DNA from: Halieaceae bacterium
Lineage (GTDB): Bacteria; Pseudomonadota; Gammaproteobacteria; Pseudomonadales; Halieaceae
DNA length: 38,548 bases
Assembly (NCBI GenBank): GCA_902518075.1
Contig: CABYEX010000013.1
Span: forward strand, 1 to 38,548
Direction of reading: 5' to 3'
How positions within the stretch are numbered: position 1 is the stretch's first letter; each line of letters opens with the position of its first letter. Under the pieces are notes generated by a model that worked only from the letters and a program-made list of their open reading frames with translations, searched no databases and had not been told where the DNA came from. The translations under genes were made by a program, and so were the position numbers. Below are positions 9,450 through 23,629 of this stretch, piece by piece.

Positions 9450-9492
9450 ACGCGCCCTGTTTGTTCTTGCTCCGTAAGGAGCGGTTTCGCCG

Positions 9493-15445
<5,953 letters not shown>

Positions 15446-15636
15446 TTGGCGGGTCCTGTTGATCCAGCCTCGGAGGTTACACTCTATAACAGCGGCGTTA
15501 TGTACCGGGGCGTATTCGCGGCGACATGACGATAAAAAGATGTGCAAAAGACGACGCAGCGACACAAAGATAATAACCAAAAAAGCAGTAAAAAAAAGCG
15601 CAAAACAAAAGAGATAGCCAAAAGAGAGTCGATAGC
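15446..15636 (+). other. hemE upstream region with an A-rich leader
   Basis: The 191 bases between gltD and hemE contain no gene. The last 100 bases (about 15531-15636) are strikingly purine- and A-rich on the plus strand, with runs such as seven or eight A residues, ending in AAGAGAG near the hemE start. This looks like an unstructured leader; no clear promoter pair was found. Confidence 0.4.
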
Positions 15637-16698
15637 ATGGTCAGCTTGCAAAATGACCGGTTCCTTCGCGCCCTGATGCGCGAGCCTGTGGACCGAACCC
15701 CATTATGGATGATGCGTCAGGCAGGGCGGTATCTCCCCGAATACCGCGAGACCCGCGCTGAAGCGGGCAGCTTTATGGGGCTCTGCGCCAACCCCGAGTT
15801 GGCGTGCGAAGTGACGTTGCAGCCGCTTAGACGGTATGCGATGGACGCTGCCATTTTGTTTTCCGATATTTTGACTGTGCCCGACGCCTTAGGCTTGGGG
15901 TTGTATTTCTCCGAAGGAGAGGGCCCGCGATTTGAGCGGCCCATATCTTCCGCTGTCGAGATCAACGCGTTGGATCCTGACCGCGCGGCGAATGAGCTGG
16001 GCTATGTGATGGATGCCGTCGCGCTGATTCGCAAGGAGCTCAAAGGCAGCATCCCTTTGATTGGTTTTGCCGGTAGCCCTTGGACGTTGGCAACTTACAT
16101 GGTCGAGGGCGGGTCGAGTAAGGACTTCGCCAAGGTCAAGTCACTGGCTTTGAACGAGCCCGGGGTGATGCATGAGTTACTGTCGAAGCTGGCGAAGTCG
16201 GTTGCGGTATATCTCTCTGAGCAGGTGCGTAACGGCGCGCAGGCGTTACAGATTTTCGATACCTGGGGTGGCTCGCTTAGCCACCATGCCTATCGCGAGT
16301 TTTCACTGCAGTACATGACTGAGATCATCGAGCAATTGCCCCGGGAAGCCGAGGGTCGGCGTGTGCCGGTCATTGTCTTTACCAAGGGCGGTGGCCAGTG
16401 GCTCGAAGCCATTGCCGAGTGCGGGGCCGATGCCGTGGGACTGGATTGGACCACGGATATTGGCGAAGCCCGAGCGCGGATCGGTGACAAGGTCTGCCTG
16501 CAGGGGAATATGGATCCGACCTTGCTAAATGCTTCACCGGAGCGCATTCGTACAGAGGTCGGTCAGATCCTCAATTCATTTGGCGAGGGTAGCGGTCACG
16601 TCTTTAATCTGGGCCACGGTGTCACCCCGGGCATTGATCCTGAGCATGTGGCCGCGATGGTTAATGCAGTGGTGGAGCTCTCACCTGCTTACCACTGA
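15637..16698 (+). CDS. hemE: Uroporphyrinogen III decarboxylase
   Basis: Decarboxylates the four acetate side chains of uroporphyrinogen III to give coproporphyrinogen III in heme synthesis; 353 residues, cytoplasmic. The first family signature [12 protein letters not shown] is at 27-38 and includes the substrate-binding arginines. The second is [17 protein letters not shown] near 145, and the catalytic-region [14 protein letters not shown] lies near the C-terminus. It follows gltD as in Pseudomonas. Its last ten bases overlap the end of convergent cysE. Confidence 0.97.
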   Translation: MVSLQNDRFLRALMREPVDRTPLWMMRQAGRYLPEYRETRAEAGSFMGLCANPELACEVTLQPLRRYAMDAAILFSDILTVPDALGLGLYFSEGEGPRFERPISSAVEINALDPDRAANELGYVMDAVALIRKELKGSIPLIGFAGSPWTLATYMVEGGSSKDFAKVKSLALNEPGVMHELLSKLAKSVAVYLSEQVRNGAQALQIFDTWGGSLSHHAYREFSLQYMTEIIEQLPREAEGRRVPVIVFTKGGGQWLEAIAECGADAVGLDWTTDIGEARARIGDKVCLQGNMDPTLLNASPERIRTEVGQILNSFGEGSGHVFNLGHGVTPGIDPEHVAAMVNAVVELSPAYH

Positions 16699-17513
16699 GA
16701 CTCGGGGATGGCGTGATCCATATCGAGCGCCGGTGAGTTGCTGGTCGGTTTACCGACGACTTTCGCTGGGACGCCGGCCACCGTGGTATGTGCCGGCACG
16801 TCCTGTAGGACGACCGATCCGGCCCCCACTTTGGCGCCCTCGCCAACATGGATGTTGCCGAGGATCTTTGCCCCCGCGCTAATCAGTACGCCGTCGCCAA
16901 TCTTGGGGTGACGATCGCCATCTTCTTTCCCGGTACCGCCCAGCGTGACCGATTGCAAAATCGATACCCGGTTGCCGACAACGGCAGTTTCACCCACCAC
17001 CAGGCCTGTGGCGTGGTCGAGCATGATGCCGTGGCCGAAACGGGCGGCAGGGTGAACATCGATACTGAACTGTCGCGACATCTGGCTCTGCAGGAACAAT
17101 GCCAGTGGTTGTCGGTCGTGTGTCCACAGCCAGTGACCGATGCGGTGAATCTGCAGCGCCTGAAAGCCCTTGAAGTACAAAAAAGGGATGTACAGCTCGT
17201 GGCAGGCCGAGTCCCTATCAAGGATGGCGTTTAGATCATCCCGAATCGCACCTCGCATCTCGCTGTCATCGCGAAGGGCCTCAAGGATCAACTCGCGCAG
17301 CATCATCGCCGGCGCGGAAGGGTTATCGAGCAGGTTGGCCAGATGAAAGCTGAGTGAACACTCCAACTCCTCATGATTGAGGATAGTTGCGTGCAGGAAG
17401 CTGGCAAGGATGGGCTCTGCGGCAGCGGCGTCGCGGGTTTCGCTGCGGATTCGCTCCCAAATAGGATCGCCGTTCTGCATTTGCTGGATGCCGTCACTTT
17501 GCGTGGCTGTCAT
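16689..17513 (-). CDS. cysE: Serine O-acetyltransferase
   Basis: Transfers acetyl from acetyl-CoA to serine, the first step of cysteine synthesis; 274 residues. The N-terminal helical SATase domain ([17 protein letters not shown] at about 18-34) is followed by a left-handed beta-helix of hexapeptide repeats ([35 protein letters not shown]). The acetyl-CoA loop [12 protein letters not shown] follows, and the C-terminus resembles the segment that binds cysteine synthase. The start ATG 17513 has a GGAG about ten bases upstream. It converges on hemE with a ten-base overlap and lies 70 bases downstream of the end of the TrmB-like gene on the same strand. Confidence 0.95.
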   Translation of the reverse strand: MTATQSDGIQQMQNGDPIWERIRSETRDAAAAEPILASFLHATILNHEELECSLSFHLANLLDNPSAPAMMLRELILEALRDDSEMRGAIRDDLNAILDRDSACHELYIPFLYFKGFQALQIHRIGHWLWTHDRQPLALFLQSQMSRQFSIDVHPAARFGHGIMLDHATGLVVGETAVVGNRVSILQSVTLGGTGKEDGDRHPKIGDGVLISAGAKILGNIHVGEGAKVGAGSVVLQDVPAHTTVAGVPAKVVGKPTSNSPALDMDHAIPESQW

Positions 17514-17583
17514 GGGTGCTGCTCCGCGCCCACAGGGGCTTCATGGCAGGGATGCGAAGGGTAGCGCTTTAGCCTTTCCATAG

Positions 17584-18267
17584 CTAGGTGACGCATTTCC
17601 CTCGAAAACACCACAGGGTGTGGCCCCGATCCGCATACTTTCGTTCGAACAGCGTCATCGGTGAGTCGGGGGCGAAGGGTTCTATGTGGCCCTTGATGCC
17701 GATGAGGGCGGCCGCCTGGGCGAACTCCTGCGCAAAAATGTCCCAGTTGGTGTGGAGCTCAAGCCACCCTCCCAATCTGGAAAGCACGGGAAAAGCACCA
17801 TGCCCATGGACGCGTTTTTTGAGCTGCGCAGCCTTGGGCCAGGGGTTGGGGTACAAGAGCCAATGGCTGTGCAGTGTGACGCCGGCCTCTATAAGGCAAA
17901 GCCAAAATGGCTCGACTTCTGCGCGAAGCAGTAGGTAATTCTGCGCTCCGGTAGCCTGATGTTTTTCCAGCCGATGCGTGGACTGATCGATACCGACCAC
18001 CAGCGCATCAGGATGCGCTTCTGCGATGAGCGCGGTGCTCATGCCGGTGCCGCAGAATGAATCGAGGATCAGCGGTCTGTTGTCACGCGGCAGCCTCTTG
18101 AGCAGTTGCTCGAACGCATCCCGAGTATGCGTGGGGCAGGGTTTGCGCCATGGGTGGCTCTGGTGGTGTTGGACAATCTCCGTGAGATCAGGATGGGGTC
18201 CCACTTGGTCCGTTGAGAGCACAGGCGCAGTGTGTGCAGGTTGATCTGTTTGCGGAGCGTCAGTCAC
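17584..18267 (-). CDS. TrmB-like SAM-dependent methyltransferase
   Basis: A 227-residue class I methyltransferase if begun at GTG 18267. The SAM motif is ILDSFCGTGMST, with DALVVGIDQS as the acidic second strand. The family-specific block reads LYPNPWPKAAQLKKR. In TrmB, the tRNA guanine-46 N7-methyltransferase, this block is PDPW followed by basic residues. Here the Asp is replaced by Asn and the spacing is altered, so the protein may be a divergent paralogue with another substrate. The frame stays open to 18348, but starts there would run across the divergent acyltransferase start at 18317. The role is inferred from motifs only. Confidence 0.75.
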   Translation of the reverse strand: MTDAPQTDQPAHTAPVLSTDQVGPHPDLTEIVQHHQSHPWRKPCPTHTRDAFEQLLKRLPRDNRPLILDSFCGTGMSTALIAEAHPDALVVGIDQSTHRLEKHQATGAQNYLLLRAEVEPFWLCLIEAGVTLHSHWLLYPNPWPKAAQLKKRVHGHGAFPVLSRLGGWLELHTNWDIFAQEFAQAAALIGIKGHIEPFAPDSPMTLFERKYADRGHTLWCFRGKCVT

Positions 18268-18316
18268 CTTGCCATCATACCCCGCTACCCGAGCCTGTCC
18301 GGTCAATACTGAAAGC

Positions 18317-19045
18317 ATGCGCGAAGATCTCCGCCCTTTTTGGGTCAAACGTACATACCTCGCCTTCCGTTCAGTCTGGATCGACTGGTTCGTGCGACCG
18401 CGGTGTGTCCACCTTGGTACTCACGCGACCATCATGGCGCCTTGGTATGTCGATATCTCGGGGCCCAACATTCGCATCGGCCATTCGTTTACCGCGATCA
18501 ACACCGCCAGTCAGCGCGTACAGATTGGTGTTTGGGGACGCGAAGCGGGGCACGGCCGCATTACTCTGGGCAATGCCTGCCTGATGAGTCCGGGTTCCCG
18601 CATCAGCGCCAGCGATGACATCGCGCTGGGAGATGGCTGCATGCTCGCCAATGGTGCCTACATCACTGATTCGGATTGGCATGGCCTCTATGATCGCGTT
18701 GAACGTGCCGCCGAGCCCACACCGGTCAGGCTGGGCAATAACGTCTGGGTCGGTGACCACGCCACCGTCTTGAAGGGCGTGACGATTGGAGAAAACAGCG
18801 TGGTGGCTGCCAGGGCCGTGGTGACGAGCGACGTGCCGGCCAATGTGGTGGTCGCTGGCAATCCCGCCAAGGTGGTAAAAACTCTCGATCGGGATACACC
18901 CCGCTACACACGAGCCGACCTCTACGCTGACCCCGACAAAACAGCGCAACAGTTCAAAGAGCTTGATCGCTATGTGTTGGGGAAAAATCGCTTCTGGTTC
19001 TGGGTATGGACGTTGATTTATCCGGGTGCCCGCCGGGGGGGTTGA
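18317..19045 (+). CDS. Hexapeptide-repeat acyltransferase
   Basis: A 242-residue left-handed beta-helix O-acyltransferase of the LbetaH family (colanic-acid/maltose acetyltransferase type). Hexapeptide turns run from about residue 45 (IRIGHSFTAIN, ITLGNACLMSPG, IALGDGCMLANG, VRLGNNVWVGDH, VTIGENSVVAARAVVTSD). They end in the CoA-binding VVAGNPAKVVK. The usual catalytic His is probably in ITDSDWHGLYD. An aromatic N-terminus (FWVKRTYLAFRSVWIDWF) and C-terminus (RFWFWVWTLIYPG) suggest membrane association. The frame extends upstream to 18269, but ATG 18317 avoids overlap with the divergent gene. The substrate is unknown; cell-surface glycan or lipid modification is the usual role. Confidence 0.8.
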   Translation: MREDLRPFWVKRTYLAFRSVWIDWFVRPRCVHLGTHATIMAPWYVDISGPNIRIGHSFTAINTASQRVQIGVWGREAGHGRITLGNACLMSPGSRISASDDIALGDGCMLANGAYITDSDWHGLYDRVERAAEPTPVRLGNNVWVGDHATVLKGVTIGENSVVAARAVVTSDVPANVVVAGNPAKVVKTLDRDTPRYTRADLYADPDKTAQQFKELDRYVLGKNRFWFWVWTLIYPGARRGG

Positions 19046-19074
19046 CCCTGCCCCAATCCCCGGCCTCGCGGTGA

Positions 19075-20049
19075 TCACAAGAGCCTCAATGGCTCCTCTT
19101 TGAGCAAAGCCAGCTGCTCGCGCAGCGCTAAAATCTGGTCAGCCCAGTAGCGCTCCTGCCCAAACCAGGGAAAGGCGGCTGGAAAAGCCGGGTCGTCCCA
19201 GCGTCTGGCGAGCCAGGCGCTATAGTAGACCATCCGCGCGGTGCGCAGTGCTTCAATCCATTTGATCTCTCGTGAATCAAAGTTGTTGAATTCCTCATAG
19301 CCCGCAATGAGCTCAGCAAGCTGTAATTCTTTCTGCGCGCGATCGCCCGAGAGAAACATCCACAAGTCCTGAATCGCGGGCCCCGTAACGCAGTCGTCGA
19401 GATCAACAAAGTGCGGCGTGTCGTCACGCCAGAGAATATTGCCCACATGGCAGTCGCCATGCAGTCGTATGCCCTCTTGTGGCGCGTAGTCGGCCATCAA
19501 TCGCGTTGCGCTATCCACCAAATCCTTACCCAGGCTATCCCAGGCAGGACGCAGCTCACGGGGCACCCACTCGGTGCCAAGGTAGTCGAGGGGTTCGCTC
19601 AGCCAGCGCTCTAGGGTGTAATCGATGCGCTCCGCGAAATCAGAAGAGCTGCCTACGCCATGCATGCGCCCCAGTGTGCGACCCAGCCCGAGCAGATGAT
19701 CAAAGTTGTCGAGCTCCGGTGCATGACCTCCCCGGCGGAGAAAAGCGGCAATCAAAAAGCCTTGGGCCTCCTGCAGTGTCGCACCGTTAATCTCCATGGG
19801 TGCAACAACAGAGAGACCATTGTCGACCAGTTCTTGGGCGAAGGCATGCTCTTCCAGAATTTGCGCGCGGGTCCAGCGCCCAGGTCGGTAGAACTTAACG
19901 ATCACTGGGTCGGCCTCTTCGATGCCCACCTGATAGACGCGGTTTTCGTAGCTGTTCAACGCGAGCAGGCGCAGGTCACTGCGCAAACCAATGGCCTCGA
20001 CGCAGTCGACAACGCAGTCCGGTGTGAGCCCTTCAAAGGGATGGGTCAT
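19075..20049 (-). CDS. srkA: Stress-response kinase A (YihE-type Ser/Thr kinase)
   Basis: A 324-residue aminoglycoside-phosphotransferase-fold protein kinase. In E. coli SrkA protects against stress-induced death. Diagnostic shared blocks are LNSYENRVYQV near 30, VIVKFYRPGRWTRAQILEEH near 49, the catalytic loop LHGDCHVGNILW near 195 and the metal-binding VDLDDC. FPWFGQERYWADQI lies at the C-terminus. Length matches the family. Convergent with the acyltransferase (29-base gap) and transcribed away from the DUF3094 gene. Confidence 0.93.
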   Translation of the reverse strand: MTHPFEGLTPDCVVDCVEAIGLRSDLRLLALNSYENRVYQVGIEEADPVIVKFYRPGRWTRAQILEEHAFAQELVDNGLSVVAPMEINGATLQEAQGFLIAAFLRRGGHAPELDNFDHLLGLGRTLGRMHGVGSSSDFAERIDYTLERWLSEPLDYLGTEWVPRELRPAWDSLGKDLVDSATRLMADYAPQEGIRLHGDCHVGNILWRDDTPHFVDLDDCVTGPAIQDLWMFLSGDRAQKELQLAELIAGYEEFNNFDSREIKWIEALRTARMVYYSAWLARRWDDPAFPAAFPWFGQERYWADQILALREQLALLKEEPLRLL

Positions 20050-20335
20050 CAGTCGCCCCGCGATGAAAACGCTTATGTTACTCCAGGCTAAAAGGTGCGG
20101 GAGTGCGCGCCGGGCACCGCACGGTCACCGAGCGCACCCCGGCGTCCGCACAAGCACTCGCAGCTGCGCGAGCTGAGCACCGGTCGTTCTGCAGGGAAAG
20201 AGGCATCGCGAGCCGCCTTCCTCAAACTGGCGCGAAAGGGCTCTAGAATGTCGAGTTGGTGTGCAGCACGCCAACTGATGGAAGAACACCATAGTCGCCA
20301 GAGATTGGTCCCAAGCGGCTAGTGCTAGCGAGCGC
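20050..20335. other. Intergenic region upstream of srkA
   Basis: With the promoter that follows, this makes a 344-base gap between srkA and the DUF3094 gene. It holds no convincing ORF on either strand. The srkA-proximal half is very GC-rich. The only clear structure is the inverted repeat at 20255-20275. Confidence 0.4.
20255..20275. repeat. 9-bp inverted repeat (hairpin or operator)
   Basis: Arms GTTGGTGTG and CACGCCAAC pair over nine positions (one G-T) around a three-base loop. It is 60 bases upstream of the DUF3094 promoter and has no T-tail. It could be an operator or a small RNA hairpin. Confidence 0.4.
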
Positions 20336-20364
20336 TTGGTCGAACGGTGCGTAATCGATACAGT
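20336..20364 (+). promoter_or_regulatory. Sigma70-type promoter for the DUF3094 gene
   Basis: TTGGTC (20336-20341) and TACAGT (20359-20364) are spaced by exactly 17 bases, 30 bases before the GTG start of the DUF3094 gene. Confidence 0.5.
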
Positions 20365-20393
20365 GCACTTTTGAACCAGAGCAAAACACCGAC

Positions 20394-20606
20394 GTGCCAG
20401 AACCTGACTTTTCTAGCGATCTTGATGACACAAAGAAGCTCTCGGACGCCGATCAGGCCAGGGTCGACGCTTTCCTGAAGCGCGGGGTGAACTCGGTTGA
20501 GCGTAAGCCCTTTAAGCCGCTGGTCTTGATCTTTTTGTTGATGGCAGTGGTGGCGGCTTTCAGCCTGTTAAGCCAGGGCATCGCCCAGTGGGCAGGTATT
20601 TACTAA
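20394..20606 (+). CDS. DUF3094 small membrane protein
   Basis: A 70-residue protein with a charged cytoplasmic N-terminus containing LSDADQARVDAFL. Next come a VERKPFKP motif and a single membrane helix (about 43-63). The pattern fits the DUF3094 family, known from Pseudomonas and relatives; its function is unknown. The start is a GTG at 20394; the Shine-Dalgarno is weak. It has its own promoter and is followed by a terminator, so it is probably monocistronic. Confidence 0.85.
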   Translation: MPEPDFSSDLDDTKKLSDADQARVDAFLKRGVNSVERKPFKPLVLIFLLMAVVAAFSLLSQGIAQWAGIY

Positions 20607-20611
20607 GTGCA

Positions 20612-20640
20612 CCCCAATCTTGGACGGTATTGGGGGTTTT
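20612..20640 (+). terminator. Terminator after DUF3094, overlapping the tRNA promoter
   Basis: The stem CCCCAAT (20612-20618) pairs perfectly with ATTGGGG (20629-20635) around a ten-base loop. It is followed by G and four T residues. The loop contains the -35 box of the tRNA promoter. Confidence 0.7.
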
Positions 20641-20648
20641 GGTATTCT
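20620..20648 (+). promoter_or_regulatory. Promoter for tRNA-Pro
   Basis: TTGGAC (20620-20625) and TATTCT (20643-20648) are separated by 17 bases, with a GC-containing discriminator and the tRNA starting nine bases later. It is embedded in the upstream terminator hairpin. Confidence 0.6.
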
Positions 20649-20656
20649 GCGAACCT

Positions 20657-20730
20657 CGGTGTGTAGCGCAGCCTGGTAGCGCACTTCCTTCGGGAGGAAG
20701 GGGTCGGAGGTTCAAATCCTCTCACACCGA
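20657..20730 (+). tRNA. tRNA-Pro (anticodon CGG)
   Basis: A cloverleaf of 74 bases. The acceptor arms are CGGTGTG and CACACCG. The D-arm is GCGC-AGCCTGGTA-GCGC, and the anticodon stem is CTTCC/GGAAG with loop TTCGGGA and anticodon CGG at 20691-20693. The T-arm is GGAGG-TTCAAAT-CCTC. It is very similar to E. coli proK. The genomic 3' end reads A-CAA, so the CCA tail is not encoded and must be added by nucleotidyltransferase. Confidence 0.97.
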
Positions 20731-21146
20731 CAAAATTTGTATTTGATATTCAATCTGTTAAAGACGATTGGCCAGATTCTTAACTAGGGGTAGAAGGGTC
20801 GCACAACAATCGAACAACATCTAGCACATCAGATATACCCATTGGCTCTCTTCTATCCCATTCCACTTAAGATTCTCTCAGCTCTCTACGTGGGGCGGGG
20901 TCTAAATTTAGGCACGGGGAAGGGTAAATGCCTGTCGCTGATCCTGCTGAGACAACTAAAAGTTGCTTTTTGGAAAAGGTGTTAACTTCCGTTGTGATTG
21001 TGATGGTTACCGCCCCAAGATATTTAGGTCTCCGTCGAGGCGCGCCGTCCAACTATTCTTTTCAAGGTATGCAGAATGACAGTGATCTTTGTCTTATGGT
21101 TTCCTGATGGTGTCCCCGTCGCCCGGTAAGGGCTAAAGCTCCCCAA
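20731..21146. other. Intergenic region between tRNA-Pro and the first TPR gene
   Basis: 416 AT-rich bases with no convincing long ORF. The right 170 bases (20976-21146) are homologous to the region in front of the second TPR gene and are listed separately. The left part shows no tRNA repeat, integrase fragment or recognisable promoter. Confidence 0.45.
20976..21146 (+). repeat. Duplicated TPR-gene leader, copy A
   Basis: Aligns without gaps over at least 105 bases (21003-21107) to 23487-23591, with 83 identical positions, and the similarity continues into both coding regions. Both copies contain a 34-codon frame starting MV and ending CLMV plus one residue before TGA. However, 16 of the 18 differing codons change the amino acid, so protein-level conservation is not supported. 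A shared promoter or structured leader is more likely. No normal Shine-Dalgarno lies close to the TPR start. Confidence 0.7.
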
Positions 21147-23102
21147 ATGGAACTGACACTGGATCAAGCTTTACAGCAAGCTGTAGTGGCACACAGGGAA
21201 GGTAAGCTCCAAGATGCTGAACGCCTTTACCGTGCCATCCTAAAGACGCAACCCAACCATCCTGATGCCAATCACAATCTGGGTGTATTGGCTGTTGCTG
21301 TGGACAAACCGTTAGAGGCATTACCATTTTTTAAGCAAGCATTGGATGCCAATCCGCAGATAGAGCAGTTTTGGTTGAGCTATATCGATGCATTGGTCAA
21401 ATCTCAGCGTTTTGAACAGGCAACGCGAGTTATTGTGGATGCGACAGAGAATGGTGTGGCCGCGGATAAGCTCGACACTGTCACAAAGCAACTACCGCAA
21501 GCCCAGGCAAACGGTACTAAAAAAGCCGATCAGCATGTCGCGCCTTCAAAAAGTAAAGAAGGGCGCGCCGCTGGGAAAAGAGGTAGCGTTCGTAAGGCGA
21601 GCGGCTCCCTAACTACTGTTGAACCGCCGCAGAGAATGGTGAATAACTTGCTACAAAATTATCAAGCTGGGCGAATTCACGAGGCTGAGCAACTAGCAGC
21701 ATCAATGACGGAGGAGTTCCCGCAAAGTCCCCTTGGCTGGAAGGTTCTAGGATCAATAAAGAGACAAACGGGAAGACTAAAAGAGTCTATGGCCCTCTTT
21801 GAAAAATGTCTCTCGTTAGCTCCAAGGGATGCAGAATCTATGGCTAACCTCGGTAACGTTTTTAGACAGCTGGGAAGGTTAGCTGACGCAGAGATAAGTT
21901 ATAGCCAAGCGTTAAGCATAAAAGACGATGTTGCAGAATTTCACAGCAATCTAGGGCTTGTGCTGGAGGAGCTGGGCAGATTAGATGAAGCTGAGAGAAG
22001 CCATCGACGCGCCATAGCTTTGAAGCCTAACTTGTCTCAAGGGCACTATAACTTAGGAGTTACACTCAAAAAGCTTGGGCGATTAACCGAAGCTGCATCG
22101 AGCTATTCCCGAGCAGTAGAATTGAGGCCTGAGGATGCAAGAGCGCATTTTAACTTGGGTAATACACTCAAACTGCTTGGGAATAGCGAGGAGGCTGAGG
22201 CTTGTTATACGCGAGCGATTTCTTTAGATCCCGAATCTCACAAGGCGTTAAGTGGCCGAAGTTATTTGTTGTTGGAGAAAGGAGAATATGAAGCCGCGCT
22301 GGAGGACGCTGACGCATGTAAATTAAGCAAAAAGCATAAGGTACTTCCCTTGGCAGCGTTATTTGGCTTGGGACGCATAGACGAAGTATATGAGAGGTTG
22401 GCGATTCATTCAAAGGTAGACCCTGAGAATATCAGTCTGGCCGCTTTCTCAGCCTTTATATCTAAAGTAGACGGAAGAGCCACCAGATATAACTTTTGCC
22501 CGGACCCCTTGGAATTTATACACCTCGCGAACCTGTCTTCTCATGTGTCTGACTCAGGCGCTTACGTGGAGGATCTTATTGAAGAGCTGAATGAAGTGGA
22601 GACTAGTTGGGAGCCTCTAGGAAAAACTACAGTGGGGGGCTTTCAATCATCCCATGAAGTTAATTTATTCAAAAACCCTACCCCAAAAATCGCTCTCCTA
22701 AAGTCGATCATTGTTAGTGAGATAGAGGCGTATCTGTTGGAATATAGAGATGAACGCTGCCTTTTCATTAAAAATTTTCCAAACACCCGTAACCTTCGAG
22801 GCTGGACTGTCACGCTAAAGCAGCAAGGGCACCAGAAGTCACATATTCACCCCAACGGATGGTTAAGTGGAGTTATATATTTAAAGGTTGTCCCATCTCT
22901 AGGCAAAAATGAGGGGGCAATAGAGTTTAGCTTGAACGGCACGCATTATCGTGACGATAACAGCCCTGAAGCTACAATACTGCCAAATTCAGGGGATTTG
23001 ATTCTTTTTCCGTCGTCGCTTCATCACAAAACAATTCCTTTTACGACGAATTCGGAGCGGATGATTGTCTCATTCGATCTAACGCCAAGAACCTCCGATT
23101 AA
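21147..23102 (+). CDS. TPR protein with C-terminal 2OG-Fe(II) oxygenase-like domain
   Basis: 651 residues. The N-terminal module MELTLDQALQQAV is shared with the next TPR gene, and a low-complexity linker (about 115-165) follows. About seven 34-residue TPR units run from 170 to 400, with the family consensus NLGxxLxxLGRLxEAExxYxRAI. The C-terminal 200 residues resemble the putative 2-oxoglutarate/Fe(II) oxygenase family (TIGR02466 type). HIHPNGWLSGVIYL carries His566 and His568, FPSSLHHKTIPF carries His626/627, and an Arg follows in SERMIVSFDL. The likely job is hydroxylating a protein or small substrate presented by the TPR arm; the substrate is unknown. Base composition is clearly more AT-rich than the housekeeping genes. 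Confidence 0.85.
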   Translation: MELTLDQALQQAVVAHREGKLQDAERLYRAILKTQPNHPDANHNLGVLAVAVDKPLEALPFFKQALDANPQIEQFWLSYIDALVKSQRFEQATRVIVDATENGVAADKLDTVTKQLPQAQANGTKKADQHVAPSKSKEGRAAGKRGSVRKASGSLTTVEPPQRMVNNLLQNYQAGRIHEAEQLAASMTEEFPQSPLGWKVLGSIKRQTGRLKESMALFEKCLSLAPRDAESMANLGNVFRQLGRLADAEISYSQALSIKDDVAEFHSNLGLVLEELGRLDEAERSHRRAIALKPNLSQGHYNLGVTLKKLGRLTEAASSYSRAVELRPEDARAHFNLGNTLKLLGNSEEAEACYTRAISLDPESHKALSGRSYLLLEKGEYEAALEDADACKLSKKHKVLPLAALFGLGRIDEVYERLAIHSKVDPENISLAAFSAFISKVDGRATRYNFCPDPLEFIHLANLSSHVSDSGAYVEDLIEELNEVETSWEPLGKTTVGGFQSSHEVNLFKNPTPKIALLKSIIVSEIEAYLLEYRDERCLFIKNFPNTRNLRGWTVTLKQQGHQKSHIHPNGWLSGVIYLKVVPSLGKNEGAIEFSLNGTHYRDDNSPEATILPNSGDLILFPSSLHHKTIPFTTNSERMIVSFDLTPRTSD

Positions 23103-23629
23103 CATGGCTCATAAGCAGTCGCTAATTTGATTATTTTGAAGTAGGCCTCATATTGCAAGTCTTCGCCTGACTAAGCTTTCCCATAAAAAAACACCGCAAA
23201 AAACTTAGGCTCTAACACATAACTAGCACTAACCGCTTGCATGTTGGAGAGGCGATTTGACCACAGAAGTTTTGCAATTCCCGCACCATAGAAGCCAAGT
23301 AATCAAGTCATAATTAGAGACTGCCAAGGGTTTTAAAGACACTCCGCCAGAGACGTGCATAGCTATCCAGAGACAAGTTATCGCGATGATGTTTTGTGGG
23401 AGGTCGGTCAGTCAGTCTAGAACTACCTCCTATGCGGCTATGAATGCGATGTCTGAAAAGAGCTGCTAACTGCCGTGGAAGTTGTGATGGTTAATGCCAA
23501 GAGATATTCAGATCTGCGTCAAGACCCGCCGTCCTCCCATTCTTTTCAACGTATGCGGAAAGAAAGTAGTCTTTGCCTTATGGTTGCCTGATGGTGTTAC
23601 CGTCGCCGGCAAGGGCTTGAGTAATTCAA
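23103..23629. other. Intergenic region between the two TPR genes
   Basis: 527 bases, AT-rich, no convincing ORF of its own. It contains a short inverted repeat GGAGGT/ACCTCC (23399-23404 and 23425-23430). In its last 170 bases it carries the second copy of the leader. A 64-codon frame at 23494-23688 overlaps the TPR start; the equivalent frame in copy A is broken by stops, so I do not call it a gene. Confidence 0.45.
23460..23629 (+). repeat. Duplicated TPR-gene leader, copy B
   Basis: The counterpart of 20976-21146. Similarity begins around GAAAAG and runs into the coding region, where about 90 codons also match closely. The stop-to-start distance differs by only one base (38 versus 39), so the whole block was duplicated together. 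Confidence 0.7.
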
